The notes beneath the pieces are model-generated. The model was given only the letters and a program-made list of their open reading frames with translations, was not told where the DNA came from and ran no database searches. This document shows positions 21,258-35,991 of a stretch of 64,000 nucleotides of DNA, in pieces. Position numbers and translations under genes: made by a program. The DNA lies in the NCBI RefSeq assembly GCF_000004075.3, contig NC_026656.2:10168001-10232000 (forward strand), written 5' to 3'. Positions within the stretch are counted from its first letter, which is position 1; every line of letters starts with the position of its first letter. Source of the stretch: Cucumis sativus. Lineage: Eukaryota > Streptophyta > Magnoliopsida > Cucurbitales > Cucurbitaceae.

Positions 21258-24166
21258 AGGAGGTTCATTTTTCGAAAGGATTTTCTCCTTTTGCTCTTTC
21301 GACTTTCTTTTAACTTCTATAGGTCGTTGATTTATAGTTCAAACTTTTTTGTAGTAGTATTATTGCATTAAGTCATTGTGTTTCAACTTCTTCCATTTTA
21401 ATCTTATTACGCCAATTTCTTATTTGGATTTCTATATTGTTACAACTCTATCACCCTCTAGGTAAAAAAAAGGTCCTTGTTGTTTTAATTCAATTGATTG
21501 CGGGTATTGGTTTTTATTTGTTTGAGAAAGTACCAGAAGAAAGGTGTTGTGTTAGATGAGCTATACTTGCTTACTTAGATGAGGTGTGGAATACGTCGGT
21601 ACAAGATTGATGAAAAGACTGATTAGAATATTTTCTGAAATATCGTTTGAAGGTAGTTTCTAATTATAGAAGAAAATGAAGATGTAGTCTCATATAAAAA
21701 TCTTAATTTTGGTTACAAATGGATGTCTTTATTCATTTATTCATTGGATAGGGCAGTTGAGTTTGAGATTTTGGTAGTAATCTTAATTATCTAACATTTT
21801 AGTTAGAAGAGTAATGTTTTTCAACTAATTAATTAAGATTGTATAAGTGGTTTCTATAAACACTTCAATTTTTAAAGATAGCACAAGTAATGCACAAATA
21901 ATAGTCAATTGAGAAGATCTGCAAACGCTCGTTTGAGGATTTCCAGATATTTTTGCAAGCAAAATAAGGTTTTGTTGTCTGCTCAAATGATCAAATGATC
22001 AAATGAACGAAGTTTAGTAGTCCTTTTAACTTCTCAAAACAAAGTTTGGTTCTTTTTTATTTCAAATTCGTAAATTGAAAATTCATCTTATAGCCATGGC
22101 TTTGTGACATGGTATTTATCATTGAAATTGGTAAGACTTGTGCATTTTGTGATCTTGAAAAAGATAACGATCATAATGGAAAATCTTAGAAGCTAGTTTA
22201 TTCAAGTAACTTAGTACCACTCCAATGTCAGCATAATTTATTTTGTGGTGACAACATTGTCTCAAGTCACAGTGAAGTTTCTAATGTTGTTGGAAGTATA
22301 TCATTCTGAGTTTCAACATCAACCTCAATCCTACTAATAGGTGGATTTCTTGGATTAAACAATAGTCCACTCAAATGAGAATGCATCCAAGAATCTAGAT
22401 AATATAGATGCTCTTTTTTTTAAAATCACTTTCACAAGGAATGCTCCAAAAATTGGAGATAATATAGATGATATAGAAGAGTAACCATAATTACTTTTGT
22501 TATAGATATTATCAATGTCTACAGTGATTGTCCAAACTTGTCCCTTCCACATGTACTTCAAACTAGTAAGTCTATACCACTCTATCATATATATCTAAAT
22601 CTTCTACAAATGAAATCTTCTACAGTCATGGTCAAGAGCTTTGTGTGATACTTGAAGAGGACAAGTTCTTCATTTTGTTGACAAATTTGACCTACAATTT
22701 TAATTAGAAATTTGAGGTGAGATTTTGTATTAAAAATAAAAATAAATATATAATCGATATATAAACAATATTATATATGTTTTTTTTTTTGTAAAAAGTG
22801 TTCAGCTCCATCATCTCTATTAAAATCATGATTTTTCAACCCTCTGTTTCTGACTATGAAACTGCCATTTGCACCCATACTTCTTTTGTGAAGTTCATTA
22901 AAATTTTGAGAATTATGTGTATTGACTTTTTCTTCTTTCAAATTTCAACTATTATTATAATTATGTTTCTTTTTTACTAAAATTTTATATTTCAATAATT
23001 TTATGAATTGCATAATCTCCAAATGGCAATCTTTGTGATTGTTGGTTTTCAAAATACAACCCCACTTCTCAATTTATTACCACACTATATTCTATTTTAG
23101 TTTTTAGAATTTGGTTTGTTGTTTTGGTCGAAGGTAGATAAGAAATGTAAAGAGGTGATTATATACTTAATTTGATCTATATCTTTGATACTATAATCAA
23201 AATTTAGTCATTATATTCATAATTGACAAATTTGATGGAAGAATTTCAGTGGCAAATCCTAGAAAGAGTTTTAACATTTTGTTCTTATTTCTTCTTACCA
23301 ATTAATTTCCAATTGCCGTTTGAAGTGGAAAACAAACAAACTAAGAGAAAAATTAAAAAAAAAAACTTCTCTTAGTCCACTTTGAATGTTGATTAATCCA
23401 CTTGACTTCATGATGACATTTGATTAATTTCTCTCTTTAAAGAAAGTTCATATTTATTATTATTATTAAGACAGAGTGCACACATATGTTTCTAAATTCA
23501 ATTTTGAAAACATTTGAAATATATATTTAAAAACTACCTTCCAATAACCTTAATCTGCCTTGGTTTTTTAAAAATCAGTTCCTTATTTCCTAAATTAAGA
23601 CGTTATTTTATTATAATCATTTAGACAAAAAAGAATCTACCTGTTTACACCTTTAATATTATCAATAAAAACAACTTAATGATGGCTTAATTCCATTAAT
23701 ATCAGTTTCAAATTAGCAAATTTTTAGGAGAAAAAATTATCTTTTTTTTTTTTTTTTTTTTTTTGAACTCCCATCTTCTTGACCTGCCTGAACTGAATAT
23801 ATATATATACAAAAAAAGCTCAAACAAACCGTTACTTTACACTAAATTTTGGGGCTTTTCTTTAAATATAATTTAAATTTATCTTTGCCAATTCATTCAT
23901 CCCAAATTTGGAGTCTAATAAATAGAAACAAAATGAGTACTATTTGTTTGTAGAAATTCCCCTTTTTTCGATTAAACTTCATAACCACTTCAAAAACACT
24001 CCCCCACTAATTACAACAATTTCCCCTCAAGAAATATCCAAACCTCTTCCCCTTAATTGACTGACTGATATATCCCACGAAAAATCTTGGGAAATTCCAC
24101 ACACCCATGTGAAAGGATTTTTGTTCTGTTCATCAAGGGATATCTCATTTCTTCAAATTTCTCAAA
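21258..24166. other. Intergenic region between RPL14 and the PP2C-like gene
   Basis: About 150 bases of RPL14 3' UTR are followed by AT-rich DNA. Frames around 22300-22600 show no domain I recognise. A T-run at about 23742-23764 and (AT)n at about 23798-23810 precede the PP2C-like gene. I see no supported gene. Confidence 0.4.
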
Positions 24167-26224
24167 ATGGGTCTCAAAGATCTTCGTCTCAAACTCAAGG
24201 TAAACTCCTCTTTTTTTCTTAATCTAGTGTTACTGTTTCATTGTATTTCCTTGCCATAATGAGTGCATTAATGGGGGATACGGTGGAAATATTTTGAAGG
24301 GTCTTAGATTGGGAAGGTTTCTGGCGAGGAATACAAGGAAGAAACGACGGGGGACGGCGGCACCGGCGGCGGTGAGTAAGGCGTCGTGGATGGCGCCGGT
24401 GAACCATGGGTATCATGTGGTGGTGGATCAATCGTATTCGAATGTTTGGGGAAAAGAATCGGACTATGACTCTGTTGTTGTGCAGAGAGAACAGATGGAA
24501 GGGATTGAGTTGTGGTTTTTTGGGGTTTTTAATCCTCAAATTGGTGATCAAGTCATCAAGTTCATGCAAACCCATTTCTTTGATAAGAACTTTCATGAGG
24601 TAATTTAATTTCTCTTCCCTTTTTTTTTTCTTTTTCCTTTTTGTGTTTAGAAATGTTCTTAATATTTATAAAAAATTAGAGAGGTAGGTTTTTGGATTTC
24701 AAATCTTCAATCTCATTCTCATACATCACATCATCATAAAAAATATATGCTTATATAAATATAATCAATGGTGTGGCAAAAACTTCTTATTCTATTATGT
24801 TTGGTTGCCAACAAAATTGTCAAAACATTATTAAAATTTCAACTAAGTGGTCATCATATATTGAATACTAGATCGACTTTAGACATTTGAGCATCGATCA
24901 AATCCTTAAAATATCTAATTCTAGTGGTGGGTTGAAATCATTAAAGTTCCTCTTTTCTCGTTTGCATCACAAATGAAAATGCTTAGAACATATTACATTA
25001 ATTTACAAATAATAAAGAGAGGAGGACTTTTAATTTATGGCTCCTCAAACAAAGTTTTCAAAGATATAAATATAATACACACAATCAGTTTTGTTGTTTG
25101 GCTGGTAAGTAAAGAGGTTACTAATTCAAATCATTATGTTCTAAAGAGGAGAGTATGTGTTTAACAAATATGCAGTCACAAGTAAAAGGGAAAGGAAGAG
25201 AGGCAATGAAAAAAGCACATTTGAATGCAAGAACAAAGGTGAGAGAAGCAAAGGAAGGAAAAGATCAGGCATGGAAAATGGGATCATCTTCAGCATTGGT
25301 CATTGATGGAGATAAATTGGTGATTGCTACAATGGGTGACTATAGAACCATTGTATGTGAAGATGGTCTTGCTCATCAAATAAGTTGTGATCAAGATCCA
25401 ACCTCTCAACGTTGGTCTCGTAGATTAATGCTCGGTAACCTCTCTTTCCTACTATATATTTCACATTAGGTTCGAAAACTCTCAAAAGAGATTAAAATAG
25501 CACCAAATCTCAAAGATGATTTAACTTGGGGGGATTTTAAGTGAATAATATTTATTGTGGCTTCTTTGTAGGAATGAAGCCTCGGAAAAGCTCTGAACTT
25601 GTGCTTGCAACGAAAAGAGTGAACTCGGAAACTGAATTTGTGATATTGGGAAGCCATGGCATATGGGAGGTAAGATATGAACTTCCAAGAACTTTTAAAT
25701 CTTCCGCTTTGAAACATCCTGATTCCTAATAAATGTAATTAAGACCAGATTTTAAAAGTAACATAATATCTTCAAATTTACTCCAATGCATGTTCATTTT
25801 CAAAAAACTAGCTTGCTTCAACTATGAACCTTTTTTTTTTTTTGTTAATCAAATAAATCAATTAAATGGTTATTATTCCTAACTATTGTTAATGGAGAGA
25901 GAATTTAAATCAAATTCTTTGGTAAAAAAAAATCGACAAAAAAACATATAAAATTGCAAAAATGTTATAACATTTATGTAAATATCAATAGTAAATAGTT
26001 CTGTTCATCTTCCTATATAATATATATAAATTTGAAAATTGACAGTGTTATTGATTTATTATTTTTTTTGGGGGGGAGGAAATCAGGTGATGAAGAATCA
26101 AGAGGCAGTGAATTTGATAAGACACATGGAAGACCCACAGGAAGCAGCGGAGTGTTTGGCGAAGGAAGCATTCACTAGAATGAGTAAAAGTAGTATTTCG
26201 TGTTTGGTTATTCGTTTTGACTAA
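24167..26224 (+). CDS. PP2C-like protein, probable pseudophosphatase
   Basis: Five exons: 24167-24199, 24300-24599, 25176-25434, 25572-25669 and 26087-26224, giving 275 residues. It starts MGLKDLRLKLKGLRLGRFL and keeps the overall PP2C order: HGYHVV, then a 'FFGVF' strand, then SSSALVIDGDKLVIATMGD, then TEFVILGSHGIWEVMKNQEA. The catalytic landmarks are altered. The usual YDGHGG metal site reads FNPQIG, the VGDSRAV motif reads MGDYRTIV, and the SDGLWDV motif reads SHGIWEV with Asp replaced by His. With these aspartates gone it should not bind the two metals needed for Ser/Thr dephosphorylation. It may act as a decoy or scaffold, as suggested for other pseudophosphatases. It resembles plant proteins annotated 'PP2C-like protein 44'; that name is from memory. 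The first exon codes only 11 residues. Confidence 0.82.
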
Positions 26225-28428
26225 ACTTTTTTATATTTCCAAATCCTCCTTTTCTTATTTATTTTCTCTTTCACAATTTGGGTTATAAATGCTTTGGTGT
26301 ACATAATGAGCCAGCCATATATAGTTTTTACTCTAAATACATTCCATTCCCTTCATAAACTCTCTCCTCCAAAAACCATAAACATACAAATTTTGGACAC
26401 CTTATTTCTTATATTTTCTTTATAATATATATACACTTTTATTCTGAGGCTGTCCAGACATATACTTTAGACTGCCCAGATATCTATCTATTCTACCCTC
26501 ACGACTCCACAAAGCCACAGGAGTCTATCTTTTGTTAATGTCAAATCAACTAGTATATTTATAAAGGCAAATATGAAATCTATAACTATTTATGAAGGCT
26601 TTTCTTTTTTTTTACCCTTGTATTGTTGAACTACAAGATATTATATTACAATTATCACATAGATCAATGGTGACCACTTAGATTTAATATCCTGTGACTT
26701 TTTATTTTTTTGTCACAGGATGAAAAGGTAGGCATAAGTTGTTCAGACAATAACAGATATAAAAAATAAAGTAAAGGACTAGCATTTATTGTGATATTTC
26801 ATTCTGTGTACTTGGATATGATGTTCCCTAAGTCAACTTTGTGGAACTTCCTTTAGAAAAGGAGATCTCACCTGTTGGATAGACGTTTAACATAATCTCA
26901 TCCACAGAATGGGAGAGAGAGGAAGAAGACGAGCATGATAAGATCTTTATGCCAACGACGTTAGTCACTCTAAACAAAACAATAATCGTGCAATAAAAAT
27001 AGTCACTTTGTGTGAAGTGACAAATTTGTGTGCACAAATATTATTTTGAACTCAAACTTGACGGAAAAAAATAATAAGTCAAGTCGTACACTATACTCAG
27101 CTTCAAGGTTGGTTTGAGGTTTGAATTTTTCTATCATTCAACGTAACAATAATAAAAATAAAGTCAAAGGGCAAAAAGGAGTTAAGTGAAAATAAAGTTA
27201 TCCCTATTAGGACGATAGAATAGGCATTTAGGAGAATTAGTTGCCAACGACACAGTTATATGTGTCGCATTTATCTTGCCATCCAAGAAGGGTCGATTCT
27301 TTTTAGTTACAATATGTAAGGCAGGAGACTTGAACTTTTAACAAACTTTAGGTAGAGACCTATTTTCATTACATGATAGTTTTATACTCTAATGGGAGAG
27401 ATGTTGGCATTTTCTTCTCTTCTGTTGTGAATGAAATGAAATGATTTAGAGGGATGTAAATTCTTAAATTGACAAAAAATAAGAAAACCCAACATGTGAA
27501 AATCAATATTAATCGAAGAGGAAATAACATTGGAAGGACTTAAACATAACATCTCTTTAACCACTTGCTCTAGTACCATATTAAATCACAGATTAACCAA
27601 AAAAAGTTTAAGCTCATTGTTAGCTTATTGTTAGGGTAAGTTTCGTATCATATCAGTAACATAAATGATCATCTCCTTTCTAAAATGACAAAGACGTGGA
27701 TATGAGAGCTAAAATAAAGTTATTCTATAAAATCTACTTTAGAATGGATATTCTCATGTATTGAATCCACTTTAAGAGGATATAATTTAGGGCAGGAATG
27801 AGGATAATGGGTGGAACAGATCCACCCAGTTCCTCCATCAAGGGTCATTGAAAAGCTAGCAACTGTAAGTAAGGCTGCAGAATCCATAATGATGAATTGA
27901 TGACTGATTATCAAATTCATAACATAAGTACCTGTTTCAGACTTGATGCCCGTCCCTGTTCGGTGATTGAGTGAGCACATTCGAGAATAACATGGTCTCC
28001 ACTCTCCAGTCTCTCCTCTTACAATCATTTAGACAATAAAGGAAACATTACCAAGGTATTTGATATTTTCCAAGTGATGTTCCTCAATTCCTTGAGTAGT
28101 ATGACACACGGCCTTTTTTTCAGTTTGTGGAGGCTGCAACCAGCTGAACAGTAGATCAAAATTTTGCCTAATTTGAAACTGGCTTTCATTTAATAAGCCA
28201 TAATGGATATTACTACATGGAAGTTCATTACTGGAAAAACATGTAAAATATACAAGGACCACGTTTCAGATAACGTTACTGAAGATATTTTATAAGCCAC
28301 AGTAATGAAAGAATAAATAACAAACCCGTTGTATCCTTCGTAACCCAAGCACACTTGCGCTGCCAAATGACAAGCTTGAACTTGATGTTCCTCAACTTCA
28401 CGTATTTAATGGAACCACAAAACCCACA
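26225..28428. other. Convergent 3' flanks of the PP2C-like and CIP7-like genes
   Basis: Both neighbouring genes end towards this region. The first ~200 bases are the probable 3' UTR of the PP2C-like gene. The last few hundred (about 27700-28428) may be the minus-strand 3' UTR of the CIP7-like gene, because their base composition resembles its introns and UTRs. Frames here have no domain. Confidence 0.4.
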
Positions 28429-31400
28429 TTAAGCATTTCTCTTTTCACTGTTCTTACTTCGGAAAGGTGATAGCAGGGAAAATGCGCGAGAGGCTGAATA
28501 AGAGCAAAAAAATAATCTTCAATTTGAGATCCCAATGATCTTACAAGATGAACACGATAGGGGAAAATAGAAACATATCAAATCTTTAGAAATGCTTACA
28601 CTTTTGAGTTTTGCTAGCGGTGGGGGTTTCGTCTTGAGATATCAGATTTTTCAGTGTAGGAACTGACGGCAGCAAACAAAGGGTTCAAAGATATATAAAG
28701 TAAGCTCACCAAGCAAGATCAACAGAAACATACACATGGAAATAACTTTGTCAAACATGAAATTTGCATCATCCAGCATAATAGTAGAACTAGAAACCCT
28801 GAGATACAGGTGATTAAAGCGATTCACATCTCCATATTTCATTCTAATATGAAATGTACATATGACTCCGCTAAATGAGTTTCAGTTAAACATGAAATGT
28901 TAATCATTCAGTAGACACAACAGTTAACATCATATATATTGAGTGCTTATTTTGATATTAGAGTCACTTCTGTAGCATCATCCTCTCAGATTCATGTTGA
29001 GGAAAGAAAAAATCTGATTAAAAAATCTGATTGTTACTAGAATTATAGGCAATTCAGTCATCTGCACAACATGTATCAAGCAACAAAAATGTCATCTATT
29101 GGTATTTTACCTTCATTGTGAGAAGTGGTATTAGTCCCAACATCATTGGCTTCAGAATCATTTCCGCTGATATTATCTGATTCATCATTATGCTCGTCTG
29201 TGGTTGGGCTTTGATTCTTCCTTCCAAACTTCAGTAGCAGTCTAAGTCCTTTTGATGATTTTTTTACCTCAGACTTCTCCAGTGCTTCAGGAATCTTTTC
29301 CAATTGTGCGTCTCCATAATCAGGAACATAAGCTTTTGTCGTTCCAGAGACTTTTGCTGCACTCTCCAAATCTGATGGGATTGCCTTTCCGTACTCTGAA
29401 ACGCGTGTGCAAGGATCTTCAAAAGAAGAAACACGAACGTGTGGAGCTTTATATGATTTTTCAGTTGTACTGGGAGATGAAAATTTTTGTACGTCCTGAT
29501 CTGATGCACCATCCGCTGTCACCTGAACACCGGAGATTTGTATGTAAGACTGTCGAGGACACCTAAAATCACTGTCCCAAATAAAGAGAATGAACGAACA
29601 AACAAAGACCCAACCTTTCAGGAGGGCAGGATAATGAAATCTGTTGAGTCAAAGAAAAAGAAATTAAAGATACTTTTTAAGTTGATAAAAGATGTAGAAA
29701 TTAAGGATTGAGAAACAAAGACCATAGACCAATTAATGCACAATGGAATATCGCCAGGTGTTGTCATCTGATAATAGGAATAATCATGGAAAAATAATAA
29801 ATTATCTCTAATTCCAATTACTATAATATTACTTTGAACTACTTGTATGAAAAGAGTGAGAGACAAGTGCAACTGCAATTTGCTGCATTCAGCCTACAAT
29901 CAATGTCAATTTTAGCTAACAAATATTATACTTTAAGGGCTCAACTTGCCCTCTAAGCATCACACTGTTCTCTGATAAAACTTTCCACATCTGAGGTAGC
30001 TAAAAGTCAATCATACCTCATGAGAACTCAACTGACTCTGTGGTTGGTGCTTGATGGGTTCCCTATTGACACCGGACACTTTAATTTGGGGATTAAGATT
30101 GTCTTTAGAAGCAGGAACTGTAGGGATGGAGGGCTTCTCACATTCAAGCATTACAACGGTCTTTTCAACAACAGAGTTGTCATCCAGTTCATTATGATGT
30201 GTGACTTTGGCAGTAATCCTTTCCATGGAAGCACAAGCACCCTCAGAAACTGATGGATGATTCACACTCTGCATTGTTTCTTGTGCTATTGAGTTGCCAA
30301 TTGTAGCACCAGGTCCCTTGGTCGTCCTAATTTTAAGTTCCGGAAGAGTTGCAGCCTTGCTCTTATCCAAATTCATTATAGCAGATATCTTCTTTTTGCT
30401 CTCAGTCTCATTAGTTACTTTTGCCTTTATAGCTGGCTCAGTGCTTCGTGTCTTGGTAGAAGAAGAATGATTGCTGATACTCATTTTTGGCTCTGATAAT
30501 CTTCTGATACGAGCCATGGATACTTTTTTGTCATTTGTGGCATCACTGTTCTCTTTCTTTAGTTTAGTTAATGAAGGTACAGATTGAATTAACCGGTTTC
30601 CAGCTGAGTGATTTCCACCGTTCAATCTGCTGGGTTTTGTAGTTTTGTTGGAATCGTTGGAACCAATTGAAGGCGTTCTGATGGGGAACCTTTGCAGAGG
30701 AGATGATGGTCCTGGATCTGAATCACTAAATTTTGATCCTTTCTGAGAGTTGGGTGACATTTTTGTTGGCAGGAGCTTTCTAGTTTGCTGAGAGGGCAAT
30801 GACGACTGAGCGGAGTTGCTATTGTTACCCCTTGCTGCAATTCTCTTCTGCCTCTCTAGCTTCAAAGCTTCTATTCTTTTTATTGCTTCCTCCTCCTGGA
30901 TGGAAAATTTTAGAATAAGTTATATATCCTGAACAAACTAGCCGGGAAAAAAACATCTGCCACTTTGAGATGTGACTAGCAAGAAAAATAATATACATGC
31001 AGCATAAAAACCAGACTGAACTACTGTAGATTTATGGTTCCATTTAAATGTGATTGTAAAGTAAAGCACTTCTAACGTGATACCTTCTCCTTCTTCAATT
31101 TCTGGAGATCAGCTTTATAAGTTCTTAGCTTTTCAGCACGTGCTCGTGCTTCATCTAGAGGACTCAACTTAGAAGGTTTTCCCTTCCTTATTGGCCCCCC
31201 AGCTTTCCTATCTGGAGTGATTTTTGGCTTACGATCATTGTCCAACCTTTTAACTCCTTTTTTAACATCAGTTACCACTTCCTTCTTCTTAGCCACTGCT
31301 GGCATGCGTCCAGCATTAACCTGCATTTCATATTCTAAAGCAGGATCATAACCAGCAGGTTCATTTTCTGTTTCACGTTTTGGCATCAGATTCAGTACAT

Positions 31401-34400
31401 CTGGCTCGTAGGTAGCAATTCTATTGGACAAATTTTCTGCCTTATGATTTGAAGATGGAAACTCAGAATCCATGTCAACAGCAGTTCTACCATCCTTTCC
31501 AACTGCATCCATTGACATCGATCTTAATGGAACTATGTAAGAATCACCATCCAAATTATTTGAATTTTTTTTATCATAGCTTGTTTTTCTAATATCCAAG
31601 CCGCTTACAGCTAATGGATCTGAGTGGGCGTTAGAGAGAGTTTGACCCTTTTGACCATAAACCATAAAATCATCACTACCAGGCCTCCTGTAGCCATTTC
31701 TTCCTCCATCTAGTTCTCTAGCCTGCACATTCAAATGACCATCCCCAGATATACCATCTCTTCGAGAAGTTAATAATTCATCATTTGATGCCCTTGACAC
31801 ACGGTTGATTCTACCACCAATTCTATCAATGTCTGTAGCACCATTTTCTTGGATTTCATCTCTGTTTGATCCCTGAGCAATTAGTGGATCATCACCAACT
31901 TTATTTTGTCGCCTTTTCTGCTTGGTCTCACGCTCCATAGTAAACAGGCTTTGATCAGCATGATGTTTTTCTGCATCAGCATCTCGAAGTAAAAGGCTTT
32001 GGAATGCCTGCCAATGTCCATCTGCTTCTGGTGAAACAGTTTTCGCTGGAGTATTTGATTGATCTCCAAAATTTAGATGTTTTCCTTTGCTTCTTGATGA
32101 TCTAGTGGATTTCTTGTGTTTAATTTCTGGACTAATAGCCTGCAAATCTCTATCTTCCCCACTACCACTCTCGGAAGGTGAATCTGTTTCACTGCCTGAT
32201 GAGTTGTGCCGCTTCGAAGCAATGTAGTTGATGTTGCGGATGACAACCACACCTGATTTCTTTTTACCTGAGTAACCAGATTTTCTCTGATCTTCTGACG
32301 CCTCTTCCTCTGATTCAGCATCATCAGGTACTCTTGCCTTTGAAGCATTTGTCTCCCAGGTTTCTGGTTCAGTTGAGTTATCTCCACCATCCATGGAGTG
32401 CCTTTTGCCTCCCATTCTTCTACCATCACCCAAACGAGGATCCTCCGTTACTGGATAATGTGGATGAAAGTAAGGGCTGCCGCCTGCATAGTTCTGATAG
32501 TAAGGCATTCCTTGCATGGGGTATCCTTGAAAGACAGGTAATGCACCTGGAGGAGAATTGATGGGCCAGGGAGGGTACATATGATGAGGATACTGTCCTT
32601 GAAGATACTCTTGGTGGCCTGGCGGTGACTGGTACATCATAGGTGCATTACCATCTGAGAAAATCAATGGAAAATCTCCTTTAACTCAAAATTGAAAAGA
32701 GTTTTTTTTTAAAAAAAAAGCAGCACTGTGTAAGTCAGACATGTAATATATGCAGCGTTTCTGATTGTAGAAATTTGATACAAAACCAGAAGATTGTAAA
32801 TTCAACTTCATTTATTAGTTACACTTAGTTACCCTCGCACAAATATAATGATGTAGCATGACATTCTAAGTCTACAACAAAGACATGGAAGCATAGATTT
32901 AAAATACTTTTTTAAACCAAAATTCATCAGGTTTCTAATGTTACCCTGTCATACCTGTAATTGCATTCCCCTTATTTGTTGAAGATGGTTCGTTTGGAGA
33001 TTCAGACCATGTTTCTCTAGATTCTGTCTGTTTGTCAGTCAAACTTGTAAGTATAATGCCTGACGTATTCACAGAAGGGGAAAAGTCTGGCCGGCTGGAC
33101 AGCGCTTCTGCTGCTTCAATTTCAAGCCATTGGCCACTTTCATGCTTTCTTTTCCATAGTTCTTTGAATTTTAAGCATGCATCCCTGTTTTTTTGCAGCA
33201 AATTATTCAAATTATGAGTCAACTGCAAGAAAAATGATGGTCATCAACACAACACTTTCTTATAAATCAAGAAATATCAGTCTCTACATACATCAACCGA
33301 GAGGCTCCAAAGCTGTTTGCAAACGATATCAATGGTGGCATCCGATCAATGTCAAAACCAGCAGCAACAGCTCGAGCAAAAGCCATTCCTTGCTCCTTTT
33401 GCAGCATAGTTTTGCGTGTCTCAAGTACTTTAAGAAGTTGAGCTCTAATGGGATTAAATGAAAATAAAAATACACATTAAAGTCATTAAACTTCACTGTA
33501 TATTATCTTCACAAAAAAAATCTTTAAAAAACAACAGAAAAAAACCTTTGATGCATAGTTGCCCTAAACTAAAGGAGGAAAACACCAGACATACTTCAAT
33601 TTACTTATTTATTAACAATTTTATTATTTGTTTGTCATGGAAAGAGCAAAAAGTGATGAAAAGAGATTCAACTCTACACAAAAATTTGATTAAATAAAAT
33701 TGTGAGAGCACCGTTTGGATCTGTGATGTGGAAGTGAAGAAGTGCAAAGAAGGCAAAAACTTGAGAAGAATTTCCCATTTCTGACCGTCCTTTCTGTGTA
33801 AGGGATTAGCGGGAAAAAAATTAACAGCTTTGAAACATAAGATGTAATTCTCTAATTGCAATCAGGAAAAAAGTTTAAATTGTCTGAAAGACGGAATCAA
33901 ATAAATATTAGAATGTTAAAGTTGCCATTTTAGATTATGTGATGTTAGCTATTGTCATTAAAACTAGGCAAGACTTGCAACAGCCCTACATATGCATGTT
34001 AGTATTCAAGATTCTAAGTGAGTATTTGCAATCACTAGAGATGTAACGTACTTTGAGTTCTCCTCTGACACCATGTGTCCATTGGGCTCCAGTGAGTTTG
34101 CATCTGGCTGCCAAATTTAAAACAAAGCAAAGTCAGATTAAAATAAAGGGAAGTTTTGTTTGTTCAAGAGCATAATTTGAGTACCACTTACCTTGTACAA
34201 AACAATTGCTTTCTCCTCGTTACCATCCAGAAGAGACTTGCTTGCTGTTAAAGACCACATCCACATGAATCAATTTAGTTGTTAAAAATTGCAGTATCTA
34301 AGGTATATAAATATCAACTTAGTTTAAGGACTATGTTAAGAAAAAGAATGGCAATATTCCACCAACCTCCATTGATTTTAGAACCTTCGGTGGTGCTTTC

Positions 34401-35763
34401 GGGAGACTTTGTAGGCTTTCCTTGCTTGTCATCCACCTGTTATATGAAACTGAATTGAAAGATGGACCTTTCAAGTAAACATGATGAGCATTAGGCTAGA
34501 ATATACTTACAACATTTGGCCTCGTATCATTGTTTCCTTGAATCACAATTGCCTCCTCAATCTGTAAGATCTCTGATTCAATAGTGTACACACGTTCCAA
34601 GATTTGAGGGGTGCATACAAATCGAACAAACCTAAAAGTGGCCACCTATCAGAATATGACTATGTACAAACAAGAATTGCTCAAAAAGACACAATATAAA
34701 TGTAAGTAACAGGTGGCTGAACATTTGACAATTTAGGCAAAAATTTAAACTTCCCTTCAATCTATTAAACAAAATTTACATTTTCTACTTCAGTTATACA
34801 AGTCCCTACCACTTCACTTTCACGCATACTTATTCTGGAAATTATTATAGACCTTCTATCAATTTTATTGTGTGCTAGGGAAAAATCTGGGAACTTGGTA
34901 GAAATGGAACCCTCTGGAATTATACGATTGCTTCATTTGCCTATATGCCATAAGTTGGCACGGCAATAACAGGCTAATTTTTTTAATGGTCGTTACTCGT
35001 TAGGCACTTAATATGGGGACATTTATGTTGATTCTAGAGGCAATTAATACTATGAATAGAAACATAAACTTGTTGAGATTGTAATATTGATGTATATTTA
35101 TGAATGGGAGAGAGTTAAGTTCATAATATCAATACAACCTCTCCATGGTACCCTTTGTGAACCATGTACTACCACTGCGAGGGTCTGGCTCGAGAGTGAT
35201 GGAATAACCACCTCTGGCCATCTGTTCTTGTGCAATCTTCAAATGAGCAAGAAAAGGATTCAATAAACCCGAAGCTATCTTCTCAGACTTTCCATTTGCA
35301 GATATAATCAAATCACACCTGATTTGTGCAAGAGAGAAAAAGAGATAATCAACTATCAATCACTATGAAAATGAACTAATAAGTTCAATGACTCAATTTT
35401 TGGTTTCTGCAGAAGGAAGGCATAAGTAAAAATGCTACAATCTTAACAAATAAATCCTTAACTTTAAAAACAATGCTAAAAAAAATTAAAAATAAAAACT
35501 AGAAGAAAAGCACGGTAGCAGTTGAGAATGCTAATAAAATCAAACAAAATAAAACGAAAAGGAGATTATGCAACAAGAACAAAGAACGCTAAAATACTAA
35601 AACAATGAATTAGCTTCTAAAACCGAAGGCGGCACAGTAGATCATCTAATCTAATTCTTCAAAAAAATAGTAAATAACACAAATAATAAGCGAAGAACAT
35701 AAACCTGGTTCGAGTAGGTGTGAGCTGAAAAGTAGCCGAATCAAGCACAGTGGAAGACTTCAT
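28429..35763 (-). CDS. CIP7: COP1-interacting protein 7 (CIP7)-like
   Basis: Thirteen coding exons on the minus strand: 35705-35763, 35139-35318, 34511-34631, 34367-34436, 34192-34244, 34052-34107, 33292-33444, 32955-33184, 31084-32654, 30017-30895, 29111-29522, 28600-28662 and 28429-28493. They give 1303 residues. The N-terminus SATFQLTPTRTRCDLIISAN is the CIP7 family signature. A long disordered centre follows, with a Pro/Tyr/Gln-rich patch, acidic and Ser-rich stretches and basic clusters. A Lys/Arg/Glu-rich helix (DEARARAEKLRTYKADLQKL ... RIEALKLERQKRIAAR) comes next, and the conserved end is FSLLSPFRSKNSEKRNA. Arabidopsis CIP7 binds the COP1 E3 ligase and promotes light-dependent gene expression in the nucleus. 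The last two junctions were chosen to keep the SPFRSK frame; an alternative donor 2 bases away would give a different tail. Confidence 0.87.
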
Positions 35764-35991
35764 TGCTGCAACAACAAAAAAAAGGAATTAGTAGGAAAAA
35801 ACGAAGCAAGTAAGACACAAAAAAGCAAGGAATTAGCCTTGAAAGTGAGATCAGAAGAAGAAAAAGAAGGAAATGAGAAAGAAAAAGAAATCTGCGAGGG
35901 AGAAAAACAGAAAATACCGAAAGAGTGAGAAGCAGGATTGTGGAAAGAAAGGAAGAGGTGGGAAGTGAAAGTAAAAAGTTGAAGAAGAAAC

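Noticed and set aside
29252..29566. 104-residue plus-strand frame
   Set aside because: Antisense to CIP7-like exon 11, whose spliced frame fits the family.
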